From assembly GCF_040807025.1 (NCBI RefSeq), contig NC_090943.1, forward strand, positions 142,558,264 to 142,622,263: a DNA stretch of 64,000 nucleotides, read 5' to 3'. Numbering within the stretch: the stretch's first letter is position 1; each line of letters opens with the position of its first letter. The translations under genes were made by a program, and so were the position numbers. The notes below the pieces were generated by a model. That model was given only the letters and a program-made list of their open reading frames with translations, made no database searches and was not told the DNA's origin. The stretch is from Struthio camelus (Eukaryota; Chordata; Aves; Struthioniformes; Struthionidae). Below are positions 1-11,530 of this stretch, piece by piece.

Positions 1-720
1 TACAAGTCCAGCACTCCTGAGCAGAAAAATTAATTAGTTCCCTGCATACCTGAGTTGCATGTGAAATCAGACAGGTGGCTGAAACTTTGTTCAAAGTTAG
101 TTGGATGGAGACGCGCCTTTTTGAGGTAACGGGCAGAAATGTGGTATTGTGCCTAGCTTAAGGAAAGTTGTTCTATTTGCAGCACTGCAGAAAGAAGAAA
201 AAAATGATAATTGAAGAAAAATTTTGATGATGTGGTTCTCTTAGTAAATTGGGAACAATGACCCTTGAAGGACCATAAAGAAAGTGAATGTCAAGATAAT
301 TTATTATTGTTACATTATCTACCTCATTTTTCACTTTGTCTTACTGAGTTGTTATATCCCTTACAAGGTAATGCCCCAAACATTAATGAGCACCTTTTTA
401 TCTTCCACGGGTGTGCAAAAGCAACAAACAGCTTTGGAGAAAGGTATTTTCTGCTAGATTTATGCGTGCTTAATTGTTTGACACCAAAAATGAAGAATTC
501 ATTTGAAGTAGAACATGTATTTGCGGATTTGATTAGCAAAGCAGACGTAGTCTTCAGAACTGCTGCGTGCGTGTGAATCCCCCGGACACTTCCGTCTGAA
601 GTAGCGTTTGAAGTAGCAGCTATCTTAGTTCAGGGAGTCAGATGAAAAAAAACCAAATCGTTGCCACAGCTAATTGGCTTGTTGTTGGCTTGTTTTGTTC
701 TGTTCTGTTCTGCGCTCCAG
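1..720 (+). other. KLHL14 intron, 3' portion
   Basis: This is AT-rich sequence with no recognisable exon. It ends in a T-rich tract and the acceptor CTCCAG directly before the first kelch exon at 721. Because that exon begins in the middle of a codon, at least one more coding exon must lie to the left of the window. Short open frames on both strands at 265-576 and 324-539 overlap each other and look accidental. Confidence 0.7.
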
Positions 721-911
721 GAGGGCCAGTTTCTACGCCTGTCGCCTCGACAAGAACTTGTATGTGATCGGCGGAAGAAACGAAACTGGCTACTTGTCCA
801 GCGTGGAGTGCTATAATTTAGAGACGAATGAATGGCGCTATGTGTCTTCCTTACCGCAACCTCTGGCAGCCCATGCAGGAGCGGTTCACAATGGCAAGAT
901 ATATATTTCTG
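721..911 (+). CDS. KLHL14: KLHL14 coding exon (kelch blade YVIGGRNETG)
   Basis: The exon is 191 bp and starts after the acceptor CTCCAG. Its first G completes a codon from the previous exon, and 63 codons follow. It carries one complete kelch blade and the start of the next, ending in YIS plus the first base of a Gly codon. No GT donor fits: the exon-intron junction is G|GCAAGT, a GC donor. Joining base 911 to base 1040 gives the required Gly-Gly of the next blade. Confidence 0.88.
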
Positions 912-3900
912 GCAAGTGCCTTTTCCCGTTGCTGCTATAGAAAAAAACCCAGAACCCAAAAATGTAGAGTTAAATTCCTGCTGCAAGGCAATAAATGTCT
1001 TTATTTACATTAATTAGCAAAGGTATATTTACTTTGCAGGAGGTGTTCACAATGGAGAGTATGTCCCCTGGCTATACTGTTATGACCCTGTGATGGACGT
1101 CTGGGCCCGAAAACAGGACATGAACACAAAGCGAGCAATCCACACTTTGGCTGTAATGAATGATCGACTGTATGCAATTGGAGGAAACCATTTGAAAGGT
1201 CACATTTTTAATAGTGAAAAAGCATTTCAGTGTCCCTGTCTCCTGATAAAGAATATTTTTGTTAGACAGTCATTGCTAAATATGTTAAAAAACAGGCAAC
1301 ACAATTTAACAGGACACTTGAGCCAGCAATTTTGAAAACATTTTATGCAAATTATTTTAAAATTATAACAGTACATTAAATATATGAGTAATGAATGCTT
1401 TAGATAATAAAAATGGGAGCTTCCATTACTCAAAGGCATGGACAATTTGTCATTACCAAGAATTCAATGAAACAAACAGATTGTTCTTTGACCCGAGAGT
1501 ACCAGCAATATTTTCCTCTGTAAATCATTTTCCAAAATGTGCAGTTAGAGAGAGCTTTATTCAGAGCAGCACACAAAAACAAGCTCCCATTTTAATGAAA
1601 AAACCAGCCATTAAATATTAGGACTAGACCCTTTAGATCTCTTTTTAGCATTAAATGTAGCTTGTTAATTACAATTTTTTGTTAATTCCTTTTAGAGGTC
1701 TCTTGTTTTTGCCTTTTGAAAAGCTCTCATATTAAAATTACTACTGCTTAGACAGCTGGAATTCTTGTCTTAATACTTACATGCTATTGCTATTACTGCT
1801 GCAGAGATTCTGCTTAGTCCAGTCGGTTCAGGCAAAAAGCACAGCTTCTGCTCCTTTGTCCCCTGACAATACGTATCTGTTTATACTCAACGTTTTTCTG
1901 GAAAAACTCGCTTTTTTTTTGCTTTCCTTTCTTGTTTCAATAAAAGCCCTCATAACAGCAACAGAGAAAATTAGCCAGTAATGCAAAAGAAAGAGTGATG
2001 TTAACTGCCAGTAATGCTTGCCCGTGTACCTGAATGGCTCTCGCCCCCTGGCCACAGTGAGACTCCGAAATCACATGCTGCTTTTTAAAATGGGAGTGTC
2101 TGTGGTGCATATAGGGGGCAAAGTCTTAGATGTAAAATTTCCCCGGTAAACAGTGCTGCTGCAGAAACCCTTGCTGCCAGGTGCAGGCAGCTTTGCCTCC
2201 TCTTACCCCCAGCCCAAGCTGCGGTGGGTGTTCCGGATTAGCCGTGAAAGGAAGGATGAGGTAAAAGGTGCCTGCACAAACACACCTGCAAATTTTATAG
2301 AGGTTGGCTTCCCAATCCAGCCTCTTGCAGAGGTCCGCAGCGTTGGATTTTTCTCCTACTAGACTAACAAGATTAAGATGTCACAGCCCTCGGTCTAGCC
2401 ACAGCCCCGGCTTTGGTCTGCCCGGGCTTGAATTGCTTCCACCCTGCCTTCTCCTTCCTTCTTCACCCAGTTTCACCTAGCATCCCCTGGGAGAGGAGGA
2501 ACTTCTGATAAGCATTGTATTTTTGCCTCCACAGTCCTTGCCTTAGATGCCTGTATTATGTATGAACTGCTTGCTGTTGTGAGATGTATTTAATGTCTAG
2601 GCTTCTGGAAAGCCTTCTGTTGTCTGGAGGAAGAGGATTTTGGAAAACTTTGGTTTCTTCTGTGAAGCGGAACAAAGAAAGGAACTGCAAGCAAACAGAA
2701 GAGGGAGAGGACTGAAGCGTGGATAAAACATAACAAATTCTCCCTTGGTTGGGAAGAGCAAGGTGCTCTGATAGGTCAATGGCAAAGCAGTCCCTTGTGA
2801 AGCTGGTTCTTTACATTAGTGTCAGCAGTGCATTCACCTCTTCACCAGTGATCATGGGTGTACTGCAGTTTATTAGGGAGCTTTCTGACAGATTCTGGGT
2901 AGACAGCAGTGGCCTCTCTATAGCCCCTTGAAAACTTAAAAGCGATGCAAAATTGTTTCATCACAACTATTCGTTCTTGACATAAATGATCTTAGAAGCA
3001 GCATCACTGGGAAGTACCAATATCACCAAATGCCTTTTTCCAGAAAATCAAACTTATCTCTTCTTTCCCATCTTCCCTTGATGGAGAAGACAGTAATGTT
3101 GAGTAAAGCATCCTGGTGTATTAAAGAAGTCATAATTTTACTGCAGTGCTTTGACAAAGTCGCTTGAGATGGAGAAGTGTCTAAATATTAGAGCAGGGAC
3201 CAGGACTCCTGGGTTCTACTACTGTGGTCAACGCATCTAATTGTTATTAAACATCACAGCTGGAGACCCATCTGCCCTTTGGTGATTGCTAAGCAGCAGC
3301 TGCTTGGAGCCGTTCTCCCACCTCAGTCGGGGAGGACAGAACAGCCATTCTTTGGGTTACTTTTTCTGTTGCCTTTTCTGATGACTTTTGTCACATCATA
3401 CCTGCCTGCTTAGGTTACCCCTTAAATCAGCTTGAAGATTGAAACTGGCCCTGAATGTCACAGCTCTCTTGCTAAGCACCGTGTCCCTCTGAAACCGTGT
3501 GGCATCAGTTGTCTTAGCTCTACCTTGACTTGTCAGTCATTGGTTTCTGGATGAGATTTAAGCTGGTGATTTCTGAATAGGTTAGATCTGCTGTCCTTCA
3601 AGAAAGGCTGCCAGACCAGTCTTCCCCTACATGTTCAAGCTGGCATTAGCATGGATAGGTAAGGGGGAATATTGCTTGAATCTGCTTTTATCATTATTAG
3701 GTTGTTACTAAGCGTTACTTTCTGATCTGTTCAGGTTGTGTGTGCTCTTGTACTTCTGATTTGTAGAAGACCTATAGAACTAATGGTAAACACTTTAAAC
3801 AGATTTACTTGAACTGAAATAACGATTACCATTACAGGTGATGGCTTAAACGTATATGGCAATATTTTCTAAGAAAAAGCTTAACGGTAATGTTATAATT

Positions 3901-4769
3901 GTAATGATGTAATTGTAATTATACATTAATACATTTAACAATGTAACAAATAATAAATTGGTATGGTTATAATGCATGTTCTCTTTTTCTCCATCTTTTT
4001 ATCCAGGTTTCTCCCATCTTGATGTCATGCTTGTGGAATGTTATGATCCAAAAGGCGACCAGTGGAATATTCTTCAGACTCCTATTTTGGAGGGCCGCAG
4101 TGGCCCTGGCTGTGCGGTCCTGGATGACAGTATTTACCTTGTAGGAGGCTACAGCTGGAGTATGGTAAGTACCTGCTGTGTGCCAATGACCCATCTGTTC
4201 CTCTGAGCTCTTGTGGCCAGTGTGTACCTTACACAGGTGAGCCTAAGAGGAAGAGAGGGATGAACTACCTGTTTTCAACTTGTGGAGAATGTGTGGTATT
4301 TTTTCAGATTTGTGCTCTTCTCTTTTGGTAACTTGTTTTCAGTGTGTACTCACGGATAGATGGTAATACAAAAATCAGATGCATTGGCAAGAGTGATCAG
4401 TGAGGCTGAAGGCCTGTAGCTCTGCTTATAAGAATCTTGTAAAGAAGGCTCATTTGCAAAGGCTGGGCACTCAGCCCGTGTGAAAACTGAGTCTCTCTAA
4501 ATCCTTAAGCTAGGGCCCAAAACCATCAGTTGCTTTTGAAAAAAATGACTTTTCATCTTTAAAGCTGATGTGTCACTTGGATTTTACTTATGCCGTACTT
4601 CCATATGAATTTTTGTTCTCTGTTGCAGGGGGCCTACAAATCTTCTACAATTTGCTATAGTCCTGAGAAAGGGACTTGGACAGAACTAGAAGGAGACGTT
4701 GCTGAGCCTCTCGCAGGCCCTGCTTGCTCAACTGTCATACTGCCAGCCTGCGTACCGTACAACAAATGA
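721..4769 (+). CDS. KLHL14: KLHL14 (Printor), C-terminal kelch domain, 5' end outside window
   Basis: Four exons (721-911, 1040-1198, 4007-4164, 4629-4769) join in phase into 215 residues plus a TGA stop. The translation has four kelch blades, each with the Gly-Gly and a later Trp: YVIGGRNETG...NEW, IYISGGVHNG...DVW, LYAIGGNHLK...DQW and IYLVGGYSWS...GTW. It ends in ILPACVPYNK. I recognise this as KLHL14, whose human protein is about 630 residues, so the window holds roughly the last third. BTB and BACK domains, which bind cullin-3 and dimerise, lie upstream. In the family the kelch propeller binds the ubiquitination substrate. KLHL14 has been linked to torsinA and to control of B-cell receptor subunits. 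The frame is intact and nothing suggests a pseudogene. The nearest alternative would be another KLHL paralog; KLHL9, KLHL13 and KLHL32 fit less well from memory. Confidence 0.88.
912..1039 (+). other. KLHL14 GC-AG intron, 128 bp
   Basis: The intron begins GCAAGT and ends TTTGCAG. GCAAGT is the usual consensus for the rare GC-AG class spliced by the major spliceosome. It is very short. Reading through it gives ISGKCLFPLLL and then a stop, so it must be removed to keep the kelch fold. Confidence 0.85.
1040..1198 (+). CDS. KLHL14: KLHL14 coding exon (blades GGVHNG and LYAIGG)
   Basis: The exon is 159 bp, between the acceptor TTTGCAG and the donor G|GTCACA. It has phase 1 at both ends. It encodes the rest of the SGGVHNG blade with its DVW tryptophan, then the helix-free linker MNTKRAIHTLAVM and LYAIGGNHLK of the next blade. 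The donor is weak because +3 and +4 are C and A. Confidence 0.88.
1199..4006 (+). other. KLHL14 intron, 2.8 kb
   Basis: The intron runs from GTCACA to TTTTTATCCAG. It is AT-rich and I recognised no exon or transposon in it. Open frames such as 1391-1621 and 2153-2362 have no recognisable protein. It is slightly GC-richer around 2150-2480. Confidence 0.8.
4007..4164 (+). CDS. KLHL14: KLHL14 coding exon (DVMLVECYDP, IYLVGGYSWSM)
   Basis: The exon is 158 bp, between the acceptor ATCCAG and the donor ATG|GTAAGT. It enters in phase 1 and leaves in phase 0. It holds the ECYDP strand and DQW tryptophan of one blade, then GRSGPGCAV and the IYLVGGY strand of the last blade. Confidence 0.9.
4165..4628 (+). 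other. KLHL14 last intron, 464 bp
   Basis: GTAAGT donor and TCTCTGTTGCAG acceptor. Nothing else was recognised inside. Confidence 0.85.
4629..4769 (+). CDS. KLHL14: KLHL14 terminal coding exon with stop
   Basis: 46 codons plus TGA at 4767-4769. It begins GAYKSSTICY, supplies the GTW tryptophan that closes the last kelch blade, and ends ILPACVPYNK. This tail is the feature that most suggested KLHL14 to me. Confidence 0.9.
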   Translation, partial: GAYKSSTICYSPEKGTWTELEGDVAEPLAGPACSTVILPACVPYNK

Positions 4770-7280
4770 TAGTCAGGGAGCACTGACATGAACACTGATT
4801 GCATTTGGGAAAATGATGACGGGTGACGTAAATATTTTAATAGAACAGACTTCCTGTTAAAACAAATCTACCATAATTGACCCCTTACTGCATATTTATA
4901 CTTTAGGAGCAAACTAAAAGAAGACAAAAACAAAGTGTTGTCCCATCTCAGATAGATGCCGGTGTCTTATGAAGCAAGTAGCTAAAACACACCGAACATT
5001 ACATGCTGACAGACTGCCATTTCAGACTGATTTTAACTTTTTCCTGCTGCAGAGATATTCCTCACATCAAATTTAACTTAAAAAAAAAAAAAAAAGAAGG
5101 CTAAATGTTCAAATACAGCCTGAAGAGACAAGATCGGTATTGTGCATTGTATCTACCTGCATGTGATCTGTGTTGAAGTCACGAGGATGTTGTTTTCATG
5201 AATGCTTCAGAATTCAGATAGTGAAAAGCTCACACTGCATTGCAGAATTGTCTCCTCCTCTGTAATCCTAACCTACAGCTACTTCACATGCTCTGCAAGC
5301 AACACAGCATCAGAAGATCATTAAAGGTAAAGAAATATCATTCAGTTTTTGCACAGCTTGGCTTCTAATACACTCTGCCTTCAAAGTCCCCCCGTGTAAG
5401 TGCAGCAGAAAGCAGACTACAATGAAAGCCATGCTTTACAGAGCACTTCTTGCAGTAGCAGTTCAGGGATTAGGATCAAATCCTTCTCCTAATCACACTG
5501 GTGTACATTCAGAGTCACTTCACTGAAATCACATGGAGTGACTATTTTTAAATTAGCATAACAGAATTTTTCTCCTAAACCTTAAATTCTGGGTTTGTGA
5601 AGGAAGTTATTTCCGTGACCACTTAACAAAGCACCAGAAGCCATGTTTATTTTCACCAGTCTGTTAGATATGAACATAGCTGCTATTTGCTTCCAAAGAC
5701 AAGAACACTGAATTTAAGTGTATTACTTTGGACTCTTAAAGCATTATGTACAATATTGAAGAGACACTGGAAAGTAGTTAAGATCCCGTGAGTGACTGGT
5801 CTTAAAACATATTCTAAAAGATTTTTACTATTGATCCAAAGTAATGCGAAGCTAGACTTACACTGCCTTATAGCTTGTGTAATGGTTTACACATTGCAAA
5901 GCAAGTTCAGAATGCTGCCACATAGGACCAGTAGCATTTAGGACTCACTTTACGAACACATACTTGCTTACACAAATCAAGCTATCCATGTTGTAAGCTT
6001 ATGTCTTTCTGTCCTGGCTTTGCAGAAGCAAAGACAAAATCTGAGCCTGATTGTTCACCACTTTGCGGTTAACAGAAATCTACACCTCAGCACAGTATAC
6101 GTAAAATTCTTCCATCGTGGTTTACTGGTGCTTTGCATCCATTACCCTCAGGGCTGTCTTCTTCACTGATATAAATTGACATTGTGAAGCCAATGGGTGT
6201 ACTCTGGTTTTTGTCAGCTAAGAATCTGGCCTTTAATTTGCATAATTGTAACCGGCTGCATCAGATAAAAGGCAAAGAAGACTCATCCTGCATTTCCAAA
6301 CCTGTGCATATCTTTCATGATAGGACTTAATGCCAGTGCATTAAGCAAGAAGCCGGCAACTACTGTAGGTTGGTTTCTGCTGCAGAGGCTACAGATGGGA
6401 GGAATAGAACTCATTGTTTGCTTTGCAAAATAGGAAGAGGATGAATGTACTCAGAAATTACGCTATATATTGAAGCTTGAGAGCAATATAAATAATGGAG
6501 AGCAAATACCATGGGACTGTTTCTCTCTGGCATCAGTCCAGTTTTATTGCAGTGCAACTCCCTTGCCTCCAGCAGAATTACACAATTGTAAAATTGGAGT
6601 AATGCAGTAAAGACTGATACCACACAAATGCAATAAACCAATTGATGAGGTAGCTGCACGCCTGGAAAAAAATTGTTTAAACAAAATAATTATCTGAAGA
6701 TGCTAATATGTGAATGTGCCATTGGGGAGTTTTCCAGTGAGCGTCACTAAGGAACTCATAAAGGTGGAGTGTATATCCTGAAATCTCAGTCCATTTCTAC
6801 TATATAGTGCAATCTTAGTTGGTTTTGTATTTATTTATATTGTTCAGATCCAAGGGATCCCTTGTAAAATATATTTGGTGCAATCATGACTTTTTTTTCC
6901 TTTCCTGTTGAAAGTATATAAATATAAATATATATAAAAAGGAAACTGTTAAGGTACTAAATGAGGAAACCTTGAAAGACACTTAAGATCAGGATAAGGT
7001 CTGCCATTGAACACTGATTGTCACCTGTCTCTACTAAAATGTACCATTTGTAAAGGATATTTGTTGTCCTTTTAAGTGGTTCTTTTTTTACCAAGGTAAT
7101 TTAAAGATTTATGAGGACTGTATGTAAATCTTTCTATCTTTCAGGAAGGCATGACCAAGGAAAGTGCTAACTGAACAAGTCACACAAAGAATGTAAATTT
7201 TGTACAGTATTAGACTGTGTAAATGAGGCTTGCTTGTAGGGGGAAAACTTTAAATAAAACTTTATGTACTAATTCAACTG
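4770..7280 (+). other. KLHL14 3' untranslated region
   Basis: About 2.5 kb with no open frame of note follows the stop and reaches the polyadenylation signal at 7253. It contains an A-run near 5080, an AT-rich low-complexity stretch at about 6914-6942, and many T/A-rich segments typical of long neuronal 3'UTRs. The extent is inferred from the position of the signal; no transcript was available. Confidence 0.6.
7253..7258 (+). terminator. Polyadenylation signal AATAAA for KLHL14
   Basis: AATAAA lies in the context TTTAAATAAAACTTT, with a T/GT-rich stretch (CAACTGTCTGCC) about 20 bases further on. It is the best-placed canonical hexamer after the stop. Cleavage would fall near 7275. Confidence 0.6.
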
Positions 7281-10200
7281 TCTGCCATATTCCTACTTAT
7301 AAAGTGTATGTATAAATAATATCTACATTAAATTCTTTGGAACTTTTTTATCATGTAGATGTGTACACTTTTATTTTGTGGCCGTGCCTAACAGTCTCAC
7401 TGTTCTCCAAGAGCTGAACCTGTGAATCACCTTCCTCCCTTGAGCGCACCCGCTTGGCCTGTGCTTCCACCCGGGAAAGCGGGACCTGCGAGACTGCAGG
7501 GAGAGCCGCCCGCAGCAGCACGCGGATGCTGCTGTGCGCTTGTGCAGTGCCGTGGCGCGCTCTGCTCTGCCCCTGCCGACGGCCCGTGGTGGGCTAAGTG
7601 AAAAGGCACCGCTCCGTTAAATGCAGTCTCGCTTTTGGTAAGTTAACGCTCGTCCACACAAATTCTTTCCTCTTCACAAAGTCCCTGCTGTGGTGATTAA
7701 CCCTGCGAACTGTGGGTATTTCCCTTCCCAGAGGGGAAGTGCTGGCAGTGATGAGCAGTGGAGGAGTTGGGACAGCAGATACTGCCAGGCTGAGAAGGAA
7801 GGGGGGAGGCATGGATTTTGCCAGGAAGCATAGTTAGCTACCACGCTTTGTGCATATATCGGTGCCTACTAACCCTTGGACGAGGACCTTCCTATGCAGA
7901 GTAGGTGCGGTGCTCGGAGCAAACAAAAAGGCACTCCCTGACCCAGGCAGTTTAGTAAGTACAAGCTGTGCTTGGAGATGCCTGCAGGCATAATGAAAGA
8001 GTTTGAAGAGCCTGTTTTAAAGAGAGGGGATCCTCTTCAAACCTTTTACAAGGAAGGGAAAACGCATGCCAGCAAAGAGACTACAGTAAGATACTATGAT
8101 AAATGGGACTGGTTCTGTAATAAGTCTGATTCAGGTCAGAAGAAAAAGGGAGGAAGAGAGATTTGTGTGTATATTTTAAAGTAATGTGGGAGAAAAAGGA
8201 AGACCTAGGAGAAGCTGGAATCACAGGACAGAGAGAAGATTTAGAAAGGAAGGGAATGAAGCTAGGGGGAAGAGGTGAGGAAATAGGAGGAAAAAATTGG
8301 GAAAAATAGAAAGCAAGAGTCTGGCAGATGAGAAAGTGGAAAGGTCTTGTGGCTCAAGGGCACAGAGAAAGGGAGGTGTTGAATAATGAGGAAGGCAGAG
8401 GCAGTTTCTCAGAAACACCCATCAGAGCAATCTGGGAAGCAAAGACAGGGGAGATGATGTAAAGAAGAGCAGAGAAGCAAGAAAAAATGCAATAGAGAAC
8501 ATAAACATTAAACTAAATAAACATTATGTGATGGTGCCTGTCCTATTTTCTTCAGGCAACGTATGTAAAGTGTTCTAGCTGTCAAGGAGGAAGGATTAAA
8601 TCTGCGGAGTACTTTGGAGGTGCAGTGTTCAAACTTGCCATGTGTGGACTTCAGTGAAATACAAAACCATGAGTCAGGTGCCTAGCATCACTCTGTGATG
8701 CCTGGGGTGAGACGGGCGCCCAACTATGGGTGGCAGGAGAGGAGAGCTGTCGCTGGTAGTCAGCAGGAAACACCAGAAGAGCAGGCATGTCTCAATTCCA
8801 GCCTTGGCTGGGCTGGAGGGAAGCGTTTTCCATTTCTGAATCACGGATCAGAATCTTCTTTGGGAGTTAGACATCTGGGATGTTTCTCTGTTTTCCTGTT
8901 TCTCCTGCTGTCCCTCCTGTCACATATTAATCTTCTTTTCTTCCTCCTCAGCGTGACTAACTCTCACTCAAGCCCTAAAACAAAGAATAAACCAGTGAAT
9001 GGGGTTATTTCCCTGTCCCTGACTCTGAGCCATGTTCCCACCTACTCTCCAAGAGGCCTGAGAAGAGCAGATTGCTGCTAACTTGCAACCTATATGCGTA
9101 CCCTTAAAGAGGGCTCAGTTTGCATTTCAGGGAACATGCTTTTCACTGATCAAAGCATTGTCCTCACTTAATTTGTATATTCAACTGCATTTGTGAGCCA
9201 ATTTACAAGAGACGTTCATACCAGACCTCGCTGTATATACCTCTTTATGTTGTAATTACACACCAATAAGATACTATAGTTCTCTTGCTTGTAAAGGACA
9301 GGCCTTGTTTCAGCTTCCTATTTAAACTGAGCTTTCCTGCTACAGACAAAGGAGACAGAAATTACAAGCAAGTGGCTGCTGAAGACGGCGAGACTGTAAA
9401 TGACAACATATGCACCCTTGAGCAGTTTACGATAGACGTTGTCACTTCTGTGGTAGTGCAGCGACAGAATAAAATCAGTGTTTCAGTGGCTAAAATTCAG
9501 CCTGAGGAAGTAGCAGTGGCAGCACTGGAGGTCAGAGTAGTTAGTAGGAAGTGAAAGTACACTAATGAATTCTAGAGGGCTTGTAATGCCATAAGAGATT
9601 CAGTTAATCTGCAGCATAGATGTTGATCAGCGAGACTGAACCTAGCTCTCTGGACCTTGGCAGATGTATTCTGTGCGTGTCAGTGTTCCACACCAATTAC
9701 AGATTTTAGAAGATGCTCTCATGCAAAACTATATGCCCTAATATATAAGGCAGCTCAGATGTAACTAAAATTAAAATCTGACTGTGGCAAATCTCTGTGA
9801 TCCTGATATATGAAAATCCAAATAAATGATTTGTTCCCAGAAATGAAAAATAACTTCAGCAGGAAATTTCAAAATTACTTATGCAGGATTAATCCAGTTC
9901 AATGAATGCATCTTACGTTGATTAATAAAGCATTCCTGAATTGCAAAGTAAAACGAGAGGAGACTTCTGGTGCTGATATATTTCTATATATCTGAAGCCA
10001 GAGAGAAATGTGCACTTACAAGAGATGTGGTCAACCAGTGTAAACAGAGATTGAATATATATAGTGATTTTTCTAATTGTCTCTGTTTTCTCCCTGCAGC
10101 AGAAAACCACCTTTATATCATTGATCCTTTCTTGAAGAATATTGTTACCATGTTACCAGACACACTGTTGAATAAGAACAAGGCAACTGACACAATATTA

Positions 10201-11339
10201 CAATGACTCCAGTTATCAACTAAATGACATCTGCAGTTTTACCTAGCAAAGCAATGCAAGAAACTAAATATTAGCAAAACCTAAGCCGCCTTCTCCTGAT
10301 TTTTTTGCACACAGAGTAGAAATATTGGTCGAGTAGCATCTGCTTTTGTGAACTATTGCACTTAGATTAAATTGGCCTTAGAAGTGACCAGATTCAGGGA
10401 AACTATTTAGAAAGTGGAAGCATGGGAAGGAGGTGTAAGCAAATTAGCATTTTCCCAAATTTTCTTTCCTTCAGCATCCATTAACAAAAAAAAAAATTGA
10501 CTTATTTAAAGTGATATCATCACTTTATCCAAAAACCTGTTCTTAGTTTGGAATAACCTCTTTCAGTCATCACAGTGTTTTCAATAGGAATGTGTATTAA
10601 TGGTTGAGTTAGTTAGGTTGTATTTTGTAAAATACCTTTAAATTCCATCTGTTTTTCTCTTTAAGAAATGGTTCCTCCATATCACCCTTAAATATATTCC
10701 AGAAAAACACACTGGAAGAATCATATCTGTAAGTCTTGCTTATATCTCAGGATCTTATGTGAAACTCAGTTTCTGATCCTTTGCAGCCTGTTTCCTTTTT
10801 TTGTTTGCAAAGCAATTCAGTATGCCCCTTGTTTTCAGAAAGCTTTGGCTGATTAAGAATATTGCATACGAATGGAATAAGTATACATGAAACGTATTTT
10901 CACTACGAGTACTGAATACGCTAAATTGATGACCTATTACATATATCGTAACAAAAGATCTGGTGTGTCTTGTGTAGTTACAGGTCTCTATGTCTTGAGA
11001 GAGGTATATAAATATGCATGCACACGCATACACCCTAAAAACTGGAACTGGAACTTCAGAGGCCAATAGCACTTCATCTATAGGATATGAGGACTGTTGT
11101 GCCATTGTTTTTGCTAAAGCTGTAGACTTGGTAATAGCACTGCATCTTGGATCTTTTTCTTTCAAAATCACCTCTTTAAATCTGAAGATCCTATTAGTCA
11201 CAGCAGGGAGCATAACTAGAAGGAGGATATCTGTAGCTATAGTAAGAGAGTACATTAAACTGTAGGTCAAAATCACGATTGAATGATTACCTTCAAGGTA
11301 AAAGTAAATCTTTAACTTGCTAGAGTGGTAGGAAATGGG
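7281..11339. other. Intergenic, no gene recognised
   Basis: This stretch lies downstream of KLHL14. A GC-richer patch around 7420-7600 and the purine-rich tract at 8133-8508 stand out. The minus-strand open frame 10755-11276 (173 codons) is the longest here but resembles no family I know; it is discussed under findings. Confidence 0.5.
8133..8508 (+). repeat. Long purine-rich (A/G) tract
   Basis: For about 370 bases the + strand is dominated by A and G, with runs such as AAGAAAAAGGGAGGAAGAGAG and GGGGGAAGAGGTGAGGAAATAG. It is imperfect, with scattered T and C, and has no fixed repeat unit. The minus-strand open frame at 8221-8418 is a Pro/Leu/Ser/Phe-rich by-product of this composition. Confidence 0.65.
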
Positions 11340-11530
11340 ACTGAATGGGGTTTCCTGAGCTCATGCCATCCATCCCCACACTGCAGCAGGGCCAGCGATA
11401 CCTAGGACATTCCTGAGAGATGGTTGTCTGACTTACCTAACCTTTGTAGTGACATGTGACTCTATATAATCACCCTCATCTTTAGAAAATGCTTCCTAAT
11501 GTCTACCTTCAATGTCTCATTAGTATTAAG
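11340..11530 (-). mobile_element. CR1-like LINE remnant (3' region, antisense)
   Basis: The + strand reads like the complement of an old CR1 tail: GGTTGTCTGACTTACCTAACC, then CACCCTCATCTTTAG, then CTTCCTAATGTCTACCT. The spacing matches the part of CR1 that encodes the end of ORF2. It is strongly diverged with uncertain edges, so this is a tentative call from memory of the family. Confidence 0.45.
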
